DNA of 64,000 nt from Crocinitomicaceae bacterium (lineage in GTDB: Bacteria > Bacteroidota > Bacteroidia > Flavobacteriales_D > Crocinitomicaceae). The notes below the pieces were generated by a model. The model was not told the origin of the DNA. It did not search any database and saw nothing but the letters and a program-made list of their open reading frames with translations. This document shows positions 42,775-51,571 of the stretch, one piece after another. Within the stretch, counting starts at the first letter, position 1; each line of letters begins with the position of its first letter. The DNA lies in NCBI GenBank assembly GCA_030830785.1, contig JAURMI010000013.1, positions 124,001 to 188,000 on the forward strand, in the 5' to 3' direction. Both the position numbers and the translations under genes were made by a program.

Positions 42775-45762
42775 TTAATCACGCAGACGTTTTGAAAAGT
42801 CTAATAAAATTGGTGTTGCCACACAAAGTGATGAATACGTTCCGATTAATACACCCACCAATAAGGCAAATAAGAATCCTTTGATGGCTGGGCCACCAAA
42901 AATGAACATAATCAATACAACAACGAATAAAATCATTGAAGTATTAAATGTTCTTGAAAGAGTACGGTTCAAAGAACTATTAATAATGTCCACATGATTA
43001 TCATCAGGTTTACTTTTGCGTAGATTTTCTCGGATGCGGTCAAAAACAATGACCGTATCATTCATGGAGTAGCCAATTACCGTAAGGATTGCCGCTATGA
43101 ACGCTTGGTTAACATCCAAGGAAAAAGGAAGAAATCCGTGGAGTAAAGAAAAAATAGATACTACAAAAAAGGCATCGTGGGCCAAACCAACAATTGCACC
43201 CAAAGAATATTGCCAATGTCCGAAACGAATAAAGATATAAGCAAAAATAGCCAGTAAAGCAATGGTGATGGCGATGGTTGAAGATTTCCAGAGTTCACTA
43301 GAAATAGACTCTGAAATTGAACGCGACCCTTCAATATCATAAGATCCCATTTTGTCCTTGCAAGCATTGAGGCCTTCTTTTAGTTTTTCATTAACTTGAT
43401 CTGTTGCACCATCATTATTTGACAAATAATTCGTAACGATTTCAACGTTGTAATCATTCGATTTTGTCTTAAGGTCTATAGAAGCAGGTTCGCCATTTTC
43501 TATAAAAACCTTACTTAATTCAGTTCGAATTTTTTCAATATCCGCTTTATTCTCAAACTTCACAGAAAAGGAACGGCCACCCGTAAACTCGACACTTTGT
43601 TTTAAACCACGCGTAGTAATAGAAACAACCCCAGCAATGGTCACAATTATTGAGAAAATATAGAAATACTTTCTTTTGCCCATCCAATTGAAATTGAAGT
43701 TTTGGAAAAGGCCTTTAGAATATTTCGTGTGAAATGATACCGCCTTTCCTTTGGCCAACCAAGTATGAATTGCCAATTCAGCAATTACCAAAGCAGAAAA
43801 CAATGAGGTGAAAATTCCTATAATCAAGGTGGTTGCAAAAGATGCAACTTCACCTGTTCCAAATACTTTCAAAATAACGGCCACCAACAAGTGAGTCACA
43901 TTGGCATCAATAATAGAAGGCAAGGCTTTTCGGAAACCTGTTCTAATTGCAGTTTGAGTATCGGCCCCTAGAGCTTGTTCTTCTCGAACGCGCTCGAATA
44001 TCAGGATGTTAGCATCTACGGCCGTACCAATGGTTAAAACAATACCAGCTATTCCAGCAAGTGTAAGCACCGCACCAAAGGAAGCCAGCGTTCCAATAAG
44101 AAATATTACATTGACTAACAAGGCAATATTGGCTGCCTGGCCTGCTTTTCCATAGTAGAACATCATGTATATTAATACAGCAATAAATGCTACTCCAAAT
44201 GAGATTAAACCGGCCCTTGAATTTTCAGCACCAATGGTTGGCCCTACTTTTTGAAGGTCCTTAATAACACATGGTACTGGCAAGGCACCTCCATTCAATA
44301 AGCCAGCTAAATCTTCTGCTTCTTGAAATGAAAAACTTCCTGAAATTTGCGTATTACCATTGGTAATTGCATTGATTACACGCGGAGCACTATAGACCAA
44401 ACTATCCATCGAAATGGCGATGATACGGTCTTTGTTTTCGGTAGTCATGCGGCCCCACTCATCAGCACCCTCGTCAGTCATAGAAAGGCTTACAATAATG
44501 CTTCCATCAGTTTGATCATAATCGACTTTTGCATTTTTAATGTGTTCTCCACGAACACGTGCCTTGCCATTGTCAGGTATGCGACAAGCATATAGAAAAT
44601 AAGCTGTCTTCTTGGTTTTATTATCGACACTTTCAGGTTTTGCAGACCACATGAATTTGAGGTCTTGTGGAAAGGCATTTTGAACGTCTTTACGACGCAA
44701 TATTTTCTCTACATTGGCCTTGTCGTTGGCATTCACGTACCCGATTGCATAACCACCAACTGGCGTTAACAATTCTGCTAAACTTTTTTTAGAGGCATTG
44801 GGTATTGAGGCTTGTGCATTAATACTTTGGGCTTGTTCAGCACTATCTTTAGCTATTGCTGTGCTATCCGAAGTAGTGTCTTCAATTTCCGTTGAAACAA
44901 TTTCATTTAGTTTACTAAGCCTTGTAGCCTCTGCCCATTGGGTCTGAATTTGTTCAGGCAAGTAAGTTTCATAAAATTCCAAGTTAGCCGTAGAGCGAAT
45001 TTTTCTTGAAACGGTTTCTTCATCTTGCACACCAGGAAGTTCAATAAAAAGACGGTTAGTGGATTTATCACGCTGAATATTTGGCTGTGCAACACCAAAT
45101 TGATTGATTCGACGACCAATGATATCTTCAATTCCCTTCATTGAAGAAGCGACCAGATTGCGAAGATAGTTTTCTACTTCTGCATCTGGAGTTTTAATAC
45201 CAAATGACTGGCCACGAATAATATAGCTTAATGGCAGCGACCCATTGGCTTTCTTGTAAGCCGAAATGAAAGTAGCAATGAAATCGCCACCGTCTTTGTT
45301 GTAGGTTGCCAAAGCCCTGTTAAATGGTTTTAAAAACTTTGGATCTGAAATACTCTTTACTTGGCCTTTAAGCAAATCTGGATAGGAAATTTCAACTGTA
45401 ACGCTCATCCCTCCAACGAGGTCCAGACCAAAAGCCAGTGACATTTTTTTAACCTGGGCAAAAGTTGAACCCAAAACAGGATAGACTGGTTTTTCTCCTT
45501 TTTGTCGCAAGATTTCATTGAGAAAAGCGGCTTTCGCCAATTCTATGGCTTCAGGATCGCTGAAATCCACCTCTGTATTATTGGGTAATATTGCTTTTCC
45601 ACCTGTGGCTTTAGCTTCGTCTCGAAGCATTTGCACCTTCAGATTTGCTTCTTTTGCAGCCTTGTTTTCAACGTTGTTTGCTACCCATGTAAAAGAGAGC
45701 TGATATACACATACAGCGGTCAGAAGTATAGACAGGAACCAAAAAAATCCTTTTAAACGCAT
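42775..45762 (-). CDS. secDF: protein translocase SecDF (fused)
   Basis: Single-chain SecD-SecF that uses the proton-motive force to help Sec-dependent export. 995 residues: a first transmembrane helix, the SecD motif FGLDLVGGMSVTVEIS at about residue 105, a large periplasmic domain with an acidic insertion (TEIEDTTSDSTAIAKDSAEQ), then GTAVDANILIFERVREE in the SecD membrane part; the SecF half starts at about 680 (FNFNWMGKRKYFYIFS) with VEFTGGRSFSVKF and GYSMNDTVIVFDRIREN. The fused form is usual in Bacteroidota. A complete promoter lies upstream. It would supply the T9SS cargo in this window at the inner membrane. Confidence 0.97.
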   Translation of the reverse strand: MRLKGFFWFLSILLTAVCVYQLSFTWVANNVENKAAKEANLKVQMLRDEAKATGGKAILPNNTEVDFSDPEAIELAKAAFLNEILRQKGEKPVYPVLGSTFAQVKKMSLAFGLDLVGGMSVTVEISYPDLLKGQVKSISDPKFLKPFNRALATYNKDGGDFIATFISAYKKANGSLPLSYIIRGQSFGIKTPDAEVENYLRNLVASSMKGIEDIIGRRINQFGVAQPNIQRDKSTNRLFIELPGVQDEETVSRKIRSTANLEFYETYLPEQIQTQWAEATRLSKLNEIVSTEIEDTTSDSTAIAKDSAEQAQSINAQASIPNASKKSLAELLTPVGGYAIGYVNANDKANVEKILRRKDVQNAFPQDLKFMWSAKPESVDNKTKKTAYFLYACRIPDNGKARVRGEHIKNAKVDYDQTDGSIIVSLSMTDEGADEWGRMTTENKDRIIAISMDSLVYSAPRVINAITNGNTQISGSFSFQEAEDLAGLLNGGALPVPCVIKDLQKVGPTIGAENSRAGLISFGVAFIAVLIYMMFYYGKAGQAANIALLVNVIFLIGTLASFGAVLTLAGIAGIVLTIGTAVDANILIFERVREEQALGADTQTAIRTGFRKALPSIIDANVTHLLVAVILKVFGTGEVASFATTLIIGIFTSLFSALVIAELAIHTWLAKGKAVSFHTKYSKGLFQNFNFNWMGKRKYFYIFSIIVTIAGVVSITTRGLKQSVEFTGGRSFSVKFENKADIEKIRTELSKVFIENGEPASIDLKTKSNDYNVEIVTNYLSNNDGATDQVNEKLKEGLNACKDKMGSYDIEGSRSISESISSELWKSSTIAITIALLAIFAYIFIRFGHWQYSLGAIVGLAHDAFFVVSIFSLLHGFLPFSLDVNQAFIAAILTVIGYSMNDTVIVFDRIRENLRKSKPDDNHVDIINSSLNRTLSRTFNTSMILFVVVLIMFIFGGPAIKGFLFALLVGVLIGTYSSLCVATPILLDFSKRLRD

Positions 45763-45794
45763 TTTCTAGAATATTTGAAATTTAATTAAGGTTG

Positions 45795-45825
45795 CAAATA
45801 TAGGATTTTGCAACTTTAAATTCAA
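45795..45825 (-). promoter_or_regulatory. secDF promoter (TTG-N20-TATATTTG)
   Basis: On the minus strand TTG at 45825-45823, 20 bases, TATATTTG at 45802-45795. The leader to the ATG is about 26 bases. Confidence 0.7.
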
Positions 45826-45834
45826 ATAAAATAT

Positions 45835-46962
45835 CTAGGCTTGTTTGGCTAATTTAACTAGACCTTCAGCGAATTGTTCCCAAGCGCCTTCAAGATCTAA
45901 TTCATTGGTTAAAAGTTGTGTATTGCACTTTTGAATTTCGCCCGATTCAAATAGCGACTTAATGCGTTTAAAAAAATGTGTTTTCTCTGTATCCTCTAAT
46001 ACAAATCCTTGAGCAGCTTTTTCCAAATTTTCAGCCAATCCGCCGACATTTGTGCATAATAACGCTCGTTTTTGACTCAATGCAAGTGCGCGAACACCAG
46101 ATTGAGTAGCGCTTTGATAAGGCAGCACAACTAAGTCACAGGCTTTAAAATATAAAGCCACTTTATCTTCAGCAATAAATGTTTGATCAAAACGCCAATT
46201 TTTAAAGGGTAGTTGGTTTAACTTATCCCAATAAACTTGGTTGTTGCCATATACCTCCCCAGCAATTAAAAGTTGGTAATCGTCTTCGAGTAAACTGAAT
46301 GCATCAATTAAGGTTTCGAGTCCTTTGTAGGGTCTAATTAGCCCAAAAAATAAAAGTGTTTTTTTAGTTGCCTCTAAGCCCAATTCCATACATGCCTGTT
46401 CTTTTGTCAATTCTTGATTGTCTAATTGATACGGCGGATGATGCAAAACACTTATAAGGGCCTTGGGTTTGAGGGTTAAAACTTGTTGTTTAACTGCATC
46501 GGAGAGCACCACAAAACCGTCATAAGCATTTAAAAACATCTTATTAAACCATCGATCGAAAAAACGCTGCTCATGAGGTATTAGGTTGTGTATAATAGCT
46601 ATTTTCTTAGTGTTTTTAGGTAAAAACCATGTCCAAAAAACCATCATTGGCGCCATAAATGTCATCCAATATGTTGTTATAAAAACAGTGGGCTTTTCTC
46701 TTCTAAGTCGTAGGGCCGAAGACACATAACTCAATGGATTAAATGTAGAGACGATACCTTCATTAGGAGCGCTTGAAGCCGAATAATCAAATTGACTTGT
46801 GCCGGGAAAAAGCCAATTTGGGTACTGTTTTTTAAAGGTATAGGCCTTAACTTCTTGAATTTTGGTCAGCGCACTAAGTGTCTTGGCACTAAATTTCGAA
46901 ATCCCCCCCCTAAAAGGTGGCAATGCAGAAAAGAAAATCCACTTGGACTGATTTTGTTTCAT
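45835..46962 (-). CDS. glycosyltransferase family 4 (GT-B fold)
   Basis: 375-residue glycosyltransferase. The N-terminal glycine loop LPPFRGGISKFS and the C-terminal nucleotide-sugar domain with LLFFGLIRPYKGLETLIDAF (around residue 205, in part) and DLVVLPYQSATQSGVRALAL mark a GT4-type retaining enzyme. It probably extends a surface glycan or glycolipid, but donor and acceptor are unknown. The codons of the glycine loop form a run of eight G residues (C8 at 46903-46910), striking in this AT-rich DNA and prone to slippage. It is the last of four genes joined by four-base overlaps. Confidence 0.9.
   Translation of the reverse strand: MKQNQSKWIFFSALPPFRGGISKFSAKTLSALTKIQEVKAYTFKKQYPNWLFPGTSQFDYSASSAPNEGIVSTFNPLSYVSSALRLRREKPTVFITTYWMTFMAPMMVFWTWFLPKNTKKIAIIHNLIPHEQRFFDRWFNKMFLNAYDGFVVLSDAVKQQVLTLKPKALISVLHHPPYQLDNQELTKEQACMELGLEATKKTLLFFGLIRPYKGLETLIDAFSLLEDDYQLLIAGEVYGNNQVYWDKLNQLPFKNWRFDQTFIAEDKVALYFKACDLVVLPYQSATQSGVRALALSQKRALLCTNVGGLAENLEKAAQGFVLEDTEKTHFFKRIKSLFESGEIQKCNTQLLTNELDLEGAWEQFAEGLVKLAKQA
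46903..46910 (-). repeat. G8 homopolymer in a glycosyltransferase gene
   Basis: Eight consecutive C on the plus strand (G on the coding strand) encode the end of Arg18 and Gly19-Gly20. Such tracts near the start of glycosyltransferase genes often mutate in length and switch the gene off. Confidence 0.7.
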
Positions 46963-47717
46963 AGATTGGGATCTTGGTTATGTGCACGACACCAATTCAA
47001 AAACTCACTAAGTTCTTTTTCTGAAAGTGCTCTACCCTTTCTATACATTATTTTGTTTTTTACTTCGCCTGATTTGTCAAAATAGGTCGCCCAACCATGT
47101 TGAAGGTTATTTTTATAATTTATCGTTACCATTTGCTCACCTGAATTATAATATTCTGTCCAAAGGCCATTTTTTTCACCCTCCGTGTAAGAACCACTCA
47201 TTTTAAGATTACCGTTGTAAAAATATTCTTGGTAAGTACCATTTGGCTCTCCATTATGGAAGTGTGTAATTTGTTGAATCTGTAACTTATTTTCTAAATA
47301 TTGTCCCTCCTTAAAATAGTAAACGCATTTACCTTCAAGCACATCATTTTTATAGTTTTCAGCACAAATCAGTTCACCACTGATGGCATAGCTATACCAT
47401 AACGAATCTTTACGCCCATGTTTGTAGAATCCGTCACTTAGAATTTGTCCATTCTCAAAATACAACATGACAGCCGCGGTATTATTTGGCAATCCGTGTT
47501 TAATTTCAGCTTTTTTTTGGCCAGATTCAAAGTAGTAAATGAAGATTCCAATGGGTAAATCATCCAAAAACTGCCCCGTGTATTGTGGCACATTTGATCC
47601 CGGGTAATTTTTTTGCCATGCACCTTGTTTCTTACCATTCCTATCAATTTGGTTAGGTTGGGCATTTAAGTTAAAGCCTATACATATTTGCAAAAGAACA
47701 AGAAAAATATTTTTCAT
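46959..47717 (-). CDS. exported MORN-repeat (YwqK-like) protein
   Basis: 252 residues with a signal peptide (IFLVLLQICIGFNLNAQ) and tandem MORN-variant repeats of about 22 residues, e.g. YTGQFLDDLPIGIFIYYFESG, FHNGEPNGTYQEYFYNGNLK and SGSYTEGEKNGLWTEYYNSG. Databases often label such proteins 'YwqK family antitoxin', but in Bacteroidota they are generally exported repeat proteins of unknown function, and there is no toxin gene here. It sits between a HAD phosphatase and a glycosyltransferase with ATGA overlaps on both sides. Confidence 0.82.
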   Translation of the reverse strand: MKNIFLVLLQICIGFNLNAQPNQIDRNGKKQGAWQKNYPGSNVPQYTGQFLDDLPIGIFIYYFESGQKKAEIKHGLPNNTAAVMLYFENGQILSDGFYKHGRKDSLWYSYAISGELICAENYKNDVLEGKCVYYFKEGQYLENKLQIQQITHFHNGEPNGTYQEYFYNGNLKMSGSYTEGEKNGLWTEYYNSGEQMVTINYKNNLQHGWATYFDKSGEVKNKIMYRKGRALSEKELSEFLNWCRAHNQDPNL

Positions 47718-48253
47718 AAGTATGCGCTTAACTGGGCCAAATGTCCAATCTTAAAGTCTGGAATTTCCTTGATTAGTTCTTCAGATTCCACTAAGATAGT
47801 GAACATTCCGAGTCGCTTACCAAATTGTATATCTGTGTTGGTGTCGCCAATCATGATAGACCGACTAAAGTCAATGTCAGGAAACATGGCCTTTGCCTCA
47901 AATCCCATTGTTGTGTTTGGCTTTCTTCGCTGCTCAATTCCATTTTTATATTCCGTTGCCGCAAGGACGGCATCGATCTTCATACCAACGCTCTGAAGTG
48001 CCTCGACCATACTTTTATGAATTGTATCAAGCTCAAACTGCTTAATTAAACCCTTAGCAACGCATTGCTGATTGGTAACCACCACAATTTTATCAAAAGC
48101 TTTGCCAATAATTGGAGCCGCGTCCATTAAACCCGGAGTAAATTCAAATGAGGACCAATCGAGAATATAGTTGTTAAAGGTGCGTTTATTGATGACGCCA
48201 TCACGGTCTAGAAAAAGCGTCCACCCACCATTTATTTTCGGGAATTCTATCAT
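47714..48253 (-). CDS. HAD-IIIA phosphatase (GmhB/HisB-N-like)
   Basis: 179-residue phosphatase of the HAD superfamily. Motif I is LFLDRDGVINKRTFN with the nucleophile and acid aspartates, motif II VVVTNQQCVAKG, motif III lysine in QRRKPNTTMGFEAKA, and motif IV MIGDTNTDIQFGKR. This set matches D,D-heptose 1,7-bisphosphate phosphatase (GmhB) and the phosphatase part of HisB. In this glycosyltransferase operon a role in making a sugar precursor is more likely than histidine synthesis (inference). The cysteine zinc-loop typical of GmhB is not obvious. Four-base overlaps on both sides. Confidence 0.88.
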   Translation of the reverse strand: MIEFPKINGGWTLFLDRDGVINKRTFNNYILDWSSFEFTPGLMDAAPIIGKAFDKIVVVTNQQCVAKGLIKQFELDTIHKSMVEALQSVGMKIDAVLAATEYKNGIEQRRKPNTTMGFEAKAMFPDIDFSRSIMIGDTNTDIQFGKRLGMFTILVESEELIKEIPDFKIGHLAQLSAYL

Positions 48254-49194
48254 TGACCAATCTTGCCTGTGATCAGGTAATGGTTTCGGGAACTTGAATT
48301 GCGGCCAATCAATTCTGCAACGAATCCTGCCATGAAAAATTGAACTCCAATAATCATTGCAACCAATGCAACATAAAAATCTGTTCGCGATGCAAGCCTT
48401 TCTGCGGTATGATGAATAAATACCTTATCAATACCCATGTAGGCAAACAAGCCAAAACCGACAAAAAACATAAATACGCCTATTGCACCAAAAAAGTGCA
48501 TCGGCTTTTTTCCGAATTTACCCATAAATGCCACCGTCATTAGGTCTAATGGGCCATTTAAAAATCGATTGAGTCCAAATTTCGTTACGCCATATTGCCG
48601 TGCCCGGTGTACGACTACCTTTTCACCAATTTTTTGATATCCGGCATATTTTGCTAAAGCAGGAATGTAGCGATGCATGTCGCCATATAATTCTATACTT
48701 TTTACTACCTCACTTTTATACGCCTTAAGTCCACAATTAAAGTCGTGAAGATGTATACCTGTAATTCGACGTGCCGCCCAATTGTATAATTTGGTTGGAA
48801 TTGTTTTTGAAAGAGGGTCATGGCGCACCTTCTTCCAACCCGATACTACATCGAAATCCTCTTGGGTAACCATGCGATATAATTCTGGAATTTCATCAGG
48901 TGAATCTTGTAAATCGGCATCCATAGTAATCACAACCTGACCTTTTGCAGCCTCAAAACCTACATGCAGGGCTGCCGACTTGCCATAGTTTCGCTGAAAT
49001 TTTAACCCTTTAATTGAAGCATTTTTTTTACTCAACTCAACGATGACATCCCATGAACTATCCTTGCTACCATCGTCTATGAATAAAAGTTCATAACTTA
49101 ATTGATTGTCGCGCATAACACGATCAATCCACTCGTGCAAATCGGGTAATGATTCTGCTTCATTAAATAAGGGAACTACAATTGAAATCTGCAT
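48250..49194 (-). CDS. polyprenyl-phosphate glycosyltransferase (GT2, GtrB/DPM1-like)
   Basis: 314 residues. A GT2 domain with VVPLFNEAESLPDL at the N-terminus, FIDDGSKDSSWDVI and TMDADLQDSPDEIP (the DxD of the donor site), followed by two transmembrane helices near the C-terminus (about 230-255 and 268-292). This architecture is that of enzymes that transfer a sugar to undecaprenyl phosphate for later use in the periplasm. First gene of the four-gene operon, with a -7 box 17 bases upstream of the ATG. Confidence 0.93.
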   Translation of the reverse strand: MQISIVVPLFNEAESLPDLHEWIDRVMRDNQLSYELLFIDDGSKDSSWDVIVELSKKNASIKGLKFQRNYGKSAALHVGFEAAKGQVVITMDADLQDSPDEIPELYRMVTQEDFDVVSGWKKVRHDPLSKTIPTKLYNWAARRITGIHLHDFNCGLKAYKSEVVKSIELYGDMHRYIPALAKYAGYQKIGEKVVVHRARQYGVTKFGLNRFLNGPLDLMTVAFMGKFGKKPMHFFGAIGVFMFFVGFGLFAYMGIDKVFIHHTAERLASRTDFYVALVAMIIGVQFFMAGFVAELIGRNSSSRNHYLITGKIGQ

Positions 49195-49211
49195 GGGTCA
49201 AAAATGAAATT

Positions 49212-49219
49212 CAAAAATA
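49212..49219 (-). promoter_or_regulatory. -7 box TATTTTTG for the glycosyltransferase operon
   Basis: Perfect TAnnTTTG on the minus strand, 17 bases before the ATG at 49194, and just beyond the stop of the preceding T9SS gene. Confidence 0.5.
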
Positions 49220-49223
49220 CGTT

Positions 49224-51569
49224 TTATTGTCTGGTTTTAATCCAAGAAAGTCTTTTACCAGCAATATCCACAAAATAAAAGCCATTTGGCAAATAACTTG
49301 TATCAACAGTATTCACAGTAGGTGAAAGCAGTCCATGGGCACATATTTTTCCATCTAGTTGAGAAATTTCATAAGCATATTCTCTGTCAATTCCTTGAAT
49401 CTTTAGTTGATCATGACCAGGATTTGGATACAGTTTAATGTTTTGTCCAATTTCGAGATTCGTTGCCGACAATACCGACGCATTGGTTATACTGAAATGG
49501 TCAAAAGCAGCCTCTGTAATGTTGGGATTACCCGGATAGTCTGCAATACTCAAACTTAACATCATTGTATTAGTGAAGGGAATGAGGCCATTGAGTTCAA
49601 TGCTCTTGTACTCCCATTGCATAGGATTACCCTCAGGGCCTATAATTTGCTCAATAAGTACGGTTTGTAAACCATTAGAAAGCCAAATTGATAGTGTATC
49701 GTCAAAGTTTCCGGGCCCGTGAAAACAGAAAAAAGATCGCGCATAATTGAGGTATGGTGTGCTAAGGCCATTTAAATCAAAAATTGGCGAAATTAAGGAC
49801 GTTGAACCATTATCGACATCATTTTGATCGGGATTAAGGTTAGTCCCGTTACCTGTAACCATACAAATATCGAAGCAGTCATATTGAGCATCATAGTCAA
49901 AGACTGTATTGGTTGTTGGATTGGGAATTGCACGTTCCCAATTTCCTGTTTGTGCATTAGCAAGAACAGACCAGCCAAAATCAAAAGTAAAATCATCATA
50001 ATAACCTTTCTTCAAATAAACAGTTAACTGCTGTGTGGTGGCATCGATCTGAGGATTCAGACATTTCGTCTCATAAGACCACTTACCAATGACTAATTCA
50101 TAGGTATCTTGATAAAATAGCGTAAAATCTTCTTGGCCAATACCATTTGATACACCTTGATGAACAATTTGGGGATGTACCAATTTAATTTGTGCATTCG
50201 ATATCGGTGCATTAGTAGACTCGTCAAGTACGGTAACTTGCAAAGTGTATGGAGGAATGGCTAATAGATTAAAATTTTGGATGGTTGTAGTTCCTTCTGT
50301 CAAGGAAACTTGTAACGTCTGTGGATAATATCCCGGCTTATTGACTTCAACTATATAATTTCCCGAAAAGGCCATTCCAGTTTTATAGACACCTTGTGCA
50401 TTGGTCAATTCTGACATGGCTGCTCCAAGCAAATCAACACTAACTCCTGAGAGAACCTGCCCAGTGGCTAAATCTTTTACTACTCCAATCAAACTAGCCG
50501 CCGGAGAATAATTTATCTGAAGCACGTAAAGCCCTTCTGTTATGTCTGCTGCAACAGCTTTGTTTGAGTTGAAAAATGGAAAAACACCCCAGCAACCATC
50601 AAAACCAGGAGTTTGACCTGGGTAGGTATCATAACGGCCAAGTTGAATTAAATTTGAAGGGTCATGTGCGTCATGTACCACAATACCATCACTATAATAG
50701 CTTGTAATCAAATAATCACCTTTTACATGTGTGTTGTGCGGAATTACGCTCGTCCCTTGGGTGGTTTGAACGCGATCTATCTCCGTAATTTGTTGTAAAT
50801 CGCTAATGTCAAAAGCCGCTACGAAAGCACCAGATATTTCATCTGTAGTATAAACCGTTTGACCGTCCGAACTTGGCCAAATATTGTGTGTAAAAAAGTT
50901 GGGCGTATTGTGCGTTGCTAAAAGTACTGGATTACTATGATTGGAAACATCCACGATGCAAAAATAGCCATCATAAATATGTGCAGTGTAAAGGGTGTCA
51001 TTGCGTTCATAACCATCATGCACATAAGAAATATCGAAAACCCCAACTTCCTGGGGCTGCATAGGATTGTTATTTAAATCTAGGATAATGACCCCCTGAT
51101 TGTCGCGATTGGCCCCAAAAATATATCCATAGCCACTCTCAGATGTGAAACAAGTGTGGGCACTTTGCCATGGATTGGATGCAGGGCCTGTATAAATGGC
51201 TGTCGGTAGGTTGGTGGACTGTGGCAGTGGGCTAAGATCAATAATCAACAGACCGTCTTCGGCCTCTGTTGTGACGTAGGCAAAATCACCAAACACACAT
51301 GGGTCTCGCCAGATGGATTCTGTGCCTGCCAGCCAAAAAACCTCTTGAGGTTGGGCGCCATTAGTAATATCGACAATCGACGTGCCTTTAGAGGTACCAA
51401 CTATGGCGTATTCATTGCCTAGTTCATCTGTATAACCCCAAACATCATTGAGGTTGGCACCGTGCAATGCCTGATAGTCGATGTGCGAAAGGGAATCAAT
51501 AGAAAATTGACTATGTGCTTTAGAAAAAAATGCGCATTGAAAAACAAAAAGGATCCGTAATAAATTCAT
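49224..51569 (-). CDS. T9SS-secreted choice-of-anchor B family protein
   Basis: 781 residues. After a signal peptide (ILFVFQCAFFSKAHSQ) a propeller of LVIVD-type repeats covers about residues 25-350 (NLNDVWGYTDELGNEYAIVG, DISYVHDGYERNDTLY, VVHDAHDPSNLIQLG), the mark of the choice-of-anchor B family. Two carboxypeptidase-regulatory-like beta-sandwiches follow (about 355-520), then a domain of about 170 residues, and a T9SS sorting domain from about 713 (KLYPNPGHDQLKIQ). Function unknown. It starts two bases after the stop of the PNGase F-like gene, so the two are co-transcribed. Confidence 0.87.
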   Translation of the reverse strand: MNLLRILFVFQCAFFSKAHSQFSIDSLSHIDYQALHGANLNDVWGYTDELGNEYAIVGTSKGTSIVDITNGAQPQEVFWLAGTESIWRDPCVFGDFAYVTTEAEDGLLIIDLSPLPQSTNLPTAIYTGPASNPWQSAHTCFTSESGYGYIFGANRDNQGVIILDLNNNPMQPQEVGVFDISYVHDGYERNDTLYTAHIYDGYFCIVDVSNHSNPVLLATHNTPNFFTHNIWPSSDGQTVYTTDEISGAFVAAFDISDLQQITEIDRVQTTQGTSVIPHNTHVKGDYLITSYYSDGIVVHDAHDPSNLIQLGRYDTYPGQTPGFDGCWGVFPFFNSNKAVAADITEGLYVLQINYSPAASLIGVVKDLATGQVLSGVSVDLLGAAMSELTNAQGVYKTGMAFSGNYIVEVNKPGYYPQTLQVSLTEGTTTIQNFNLLAIPPYTLQVTVLDESTNAPISNAQIKLVHPQIVHQGVSNGIGQEDFTLFYQDTYELVIGKWSYETKCLNPQIDATTQQLTVYLKKGYYDDFTFDFGWSVLANAQTGNWERAIPNPTTNTVFDYDAQYDCFDICMVTGNGTNLNPDQNDVDNGSTSLISPIFDLNGLSTPYLNYARSFFCFHGPGNFDDTLSIWLSNGLQTVLIEQIIGPEGNPMQWEYKSIELNGLIPFTNTMMLSLSIADYPGNPNITEAAFDHFSITNASVLSATNLEIGQNIKLYPNPGHDQLKIQGIDREYAYEISQLDGKICAHGLLSPTVNTVDTSYLPNGFYFVDIAGKRLSWIKTRQ

Positions 51570-51571
51570 TA

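Noticed and set aside
47714-47717. Toxin-antitoxin pair suggested by the YwqK label
   Set aside because: The MORN protein is exported and sits among sugar-metabolism genes; no toxin-like partner is present.
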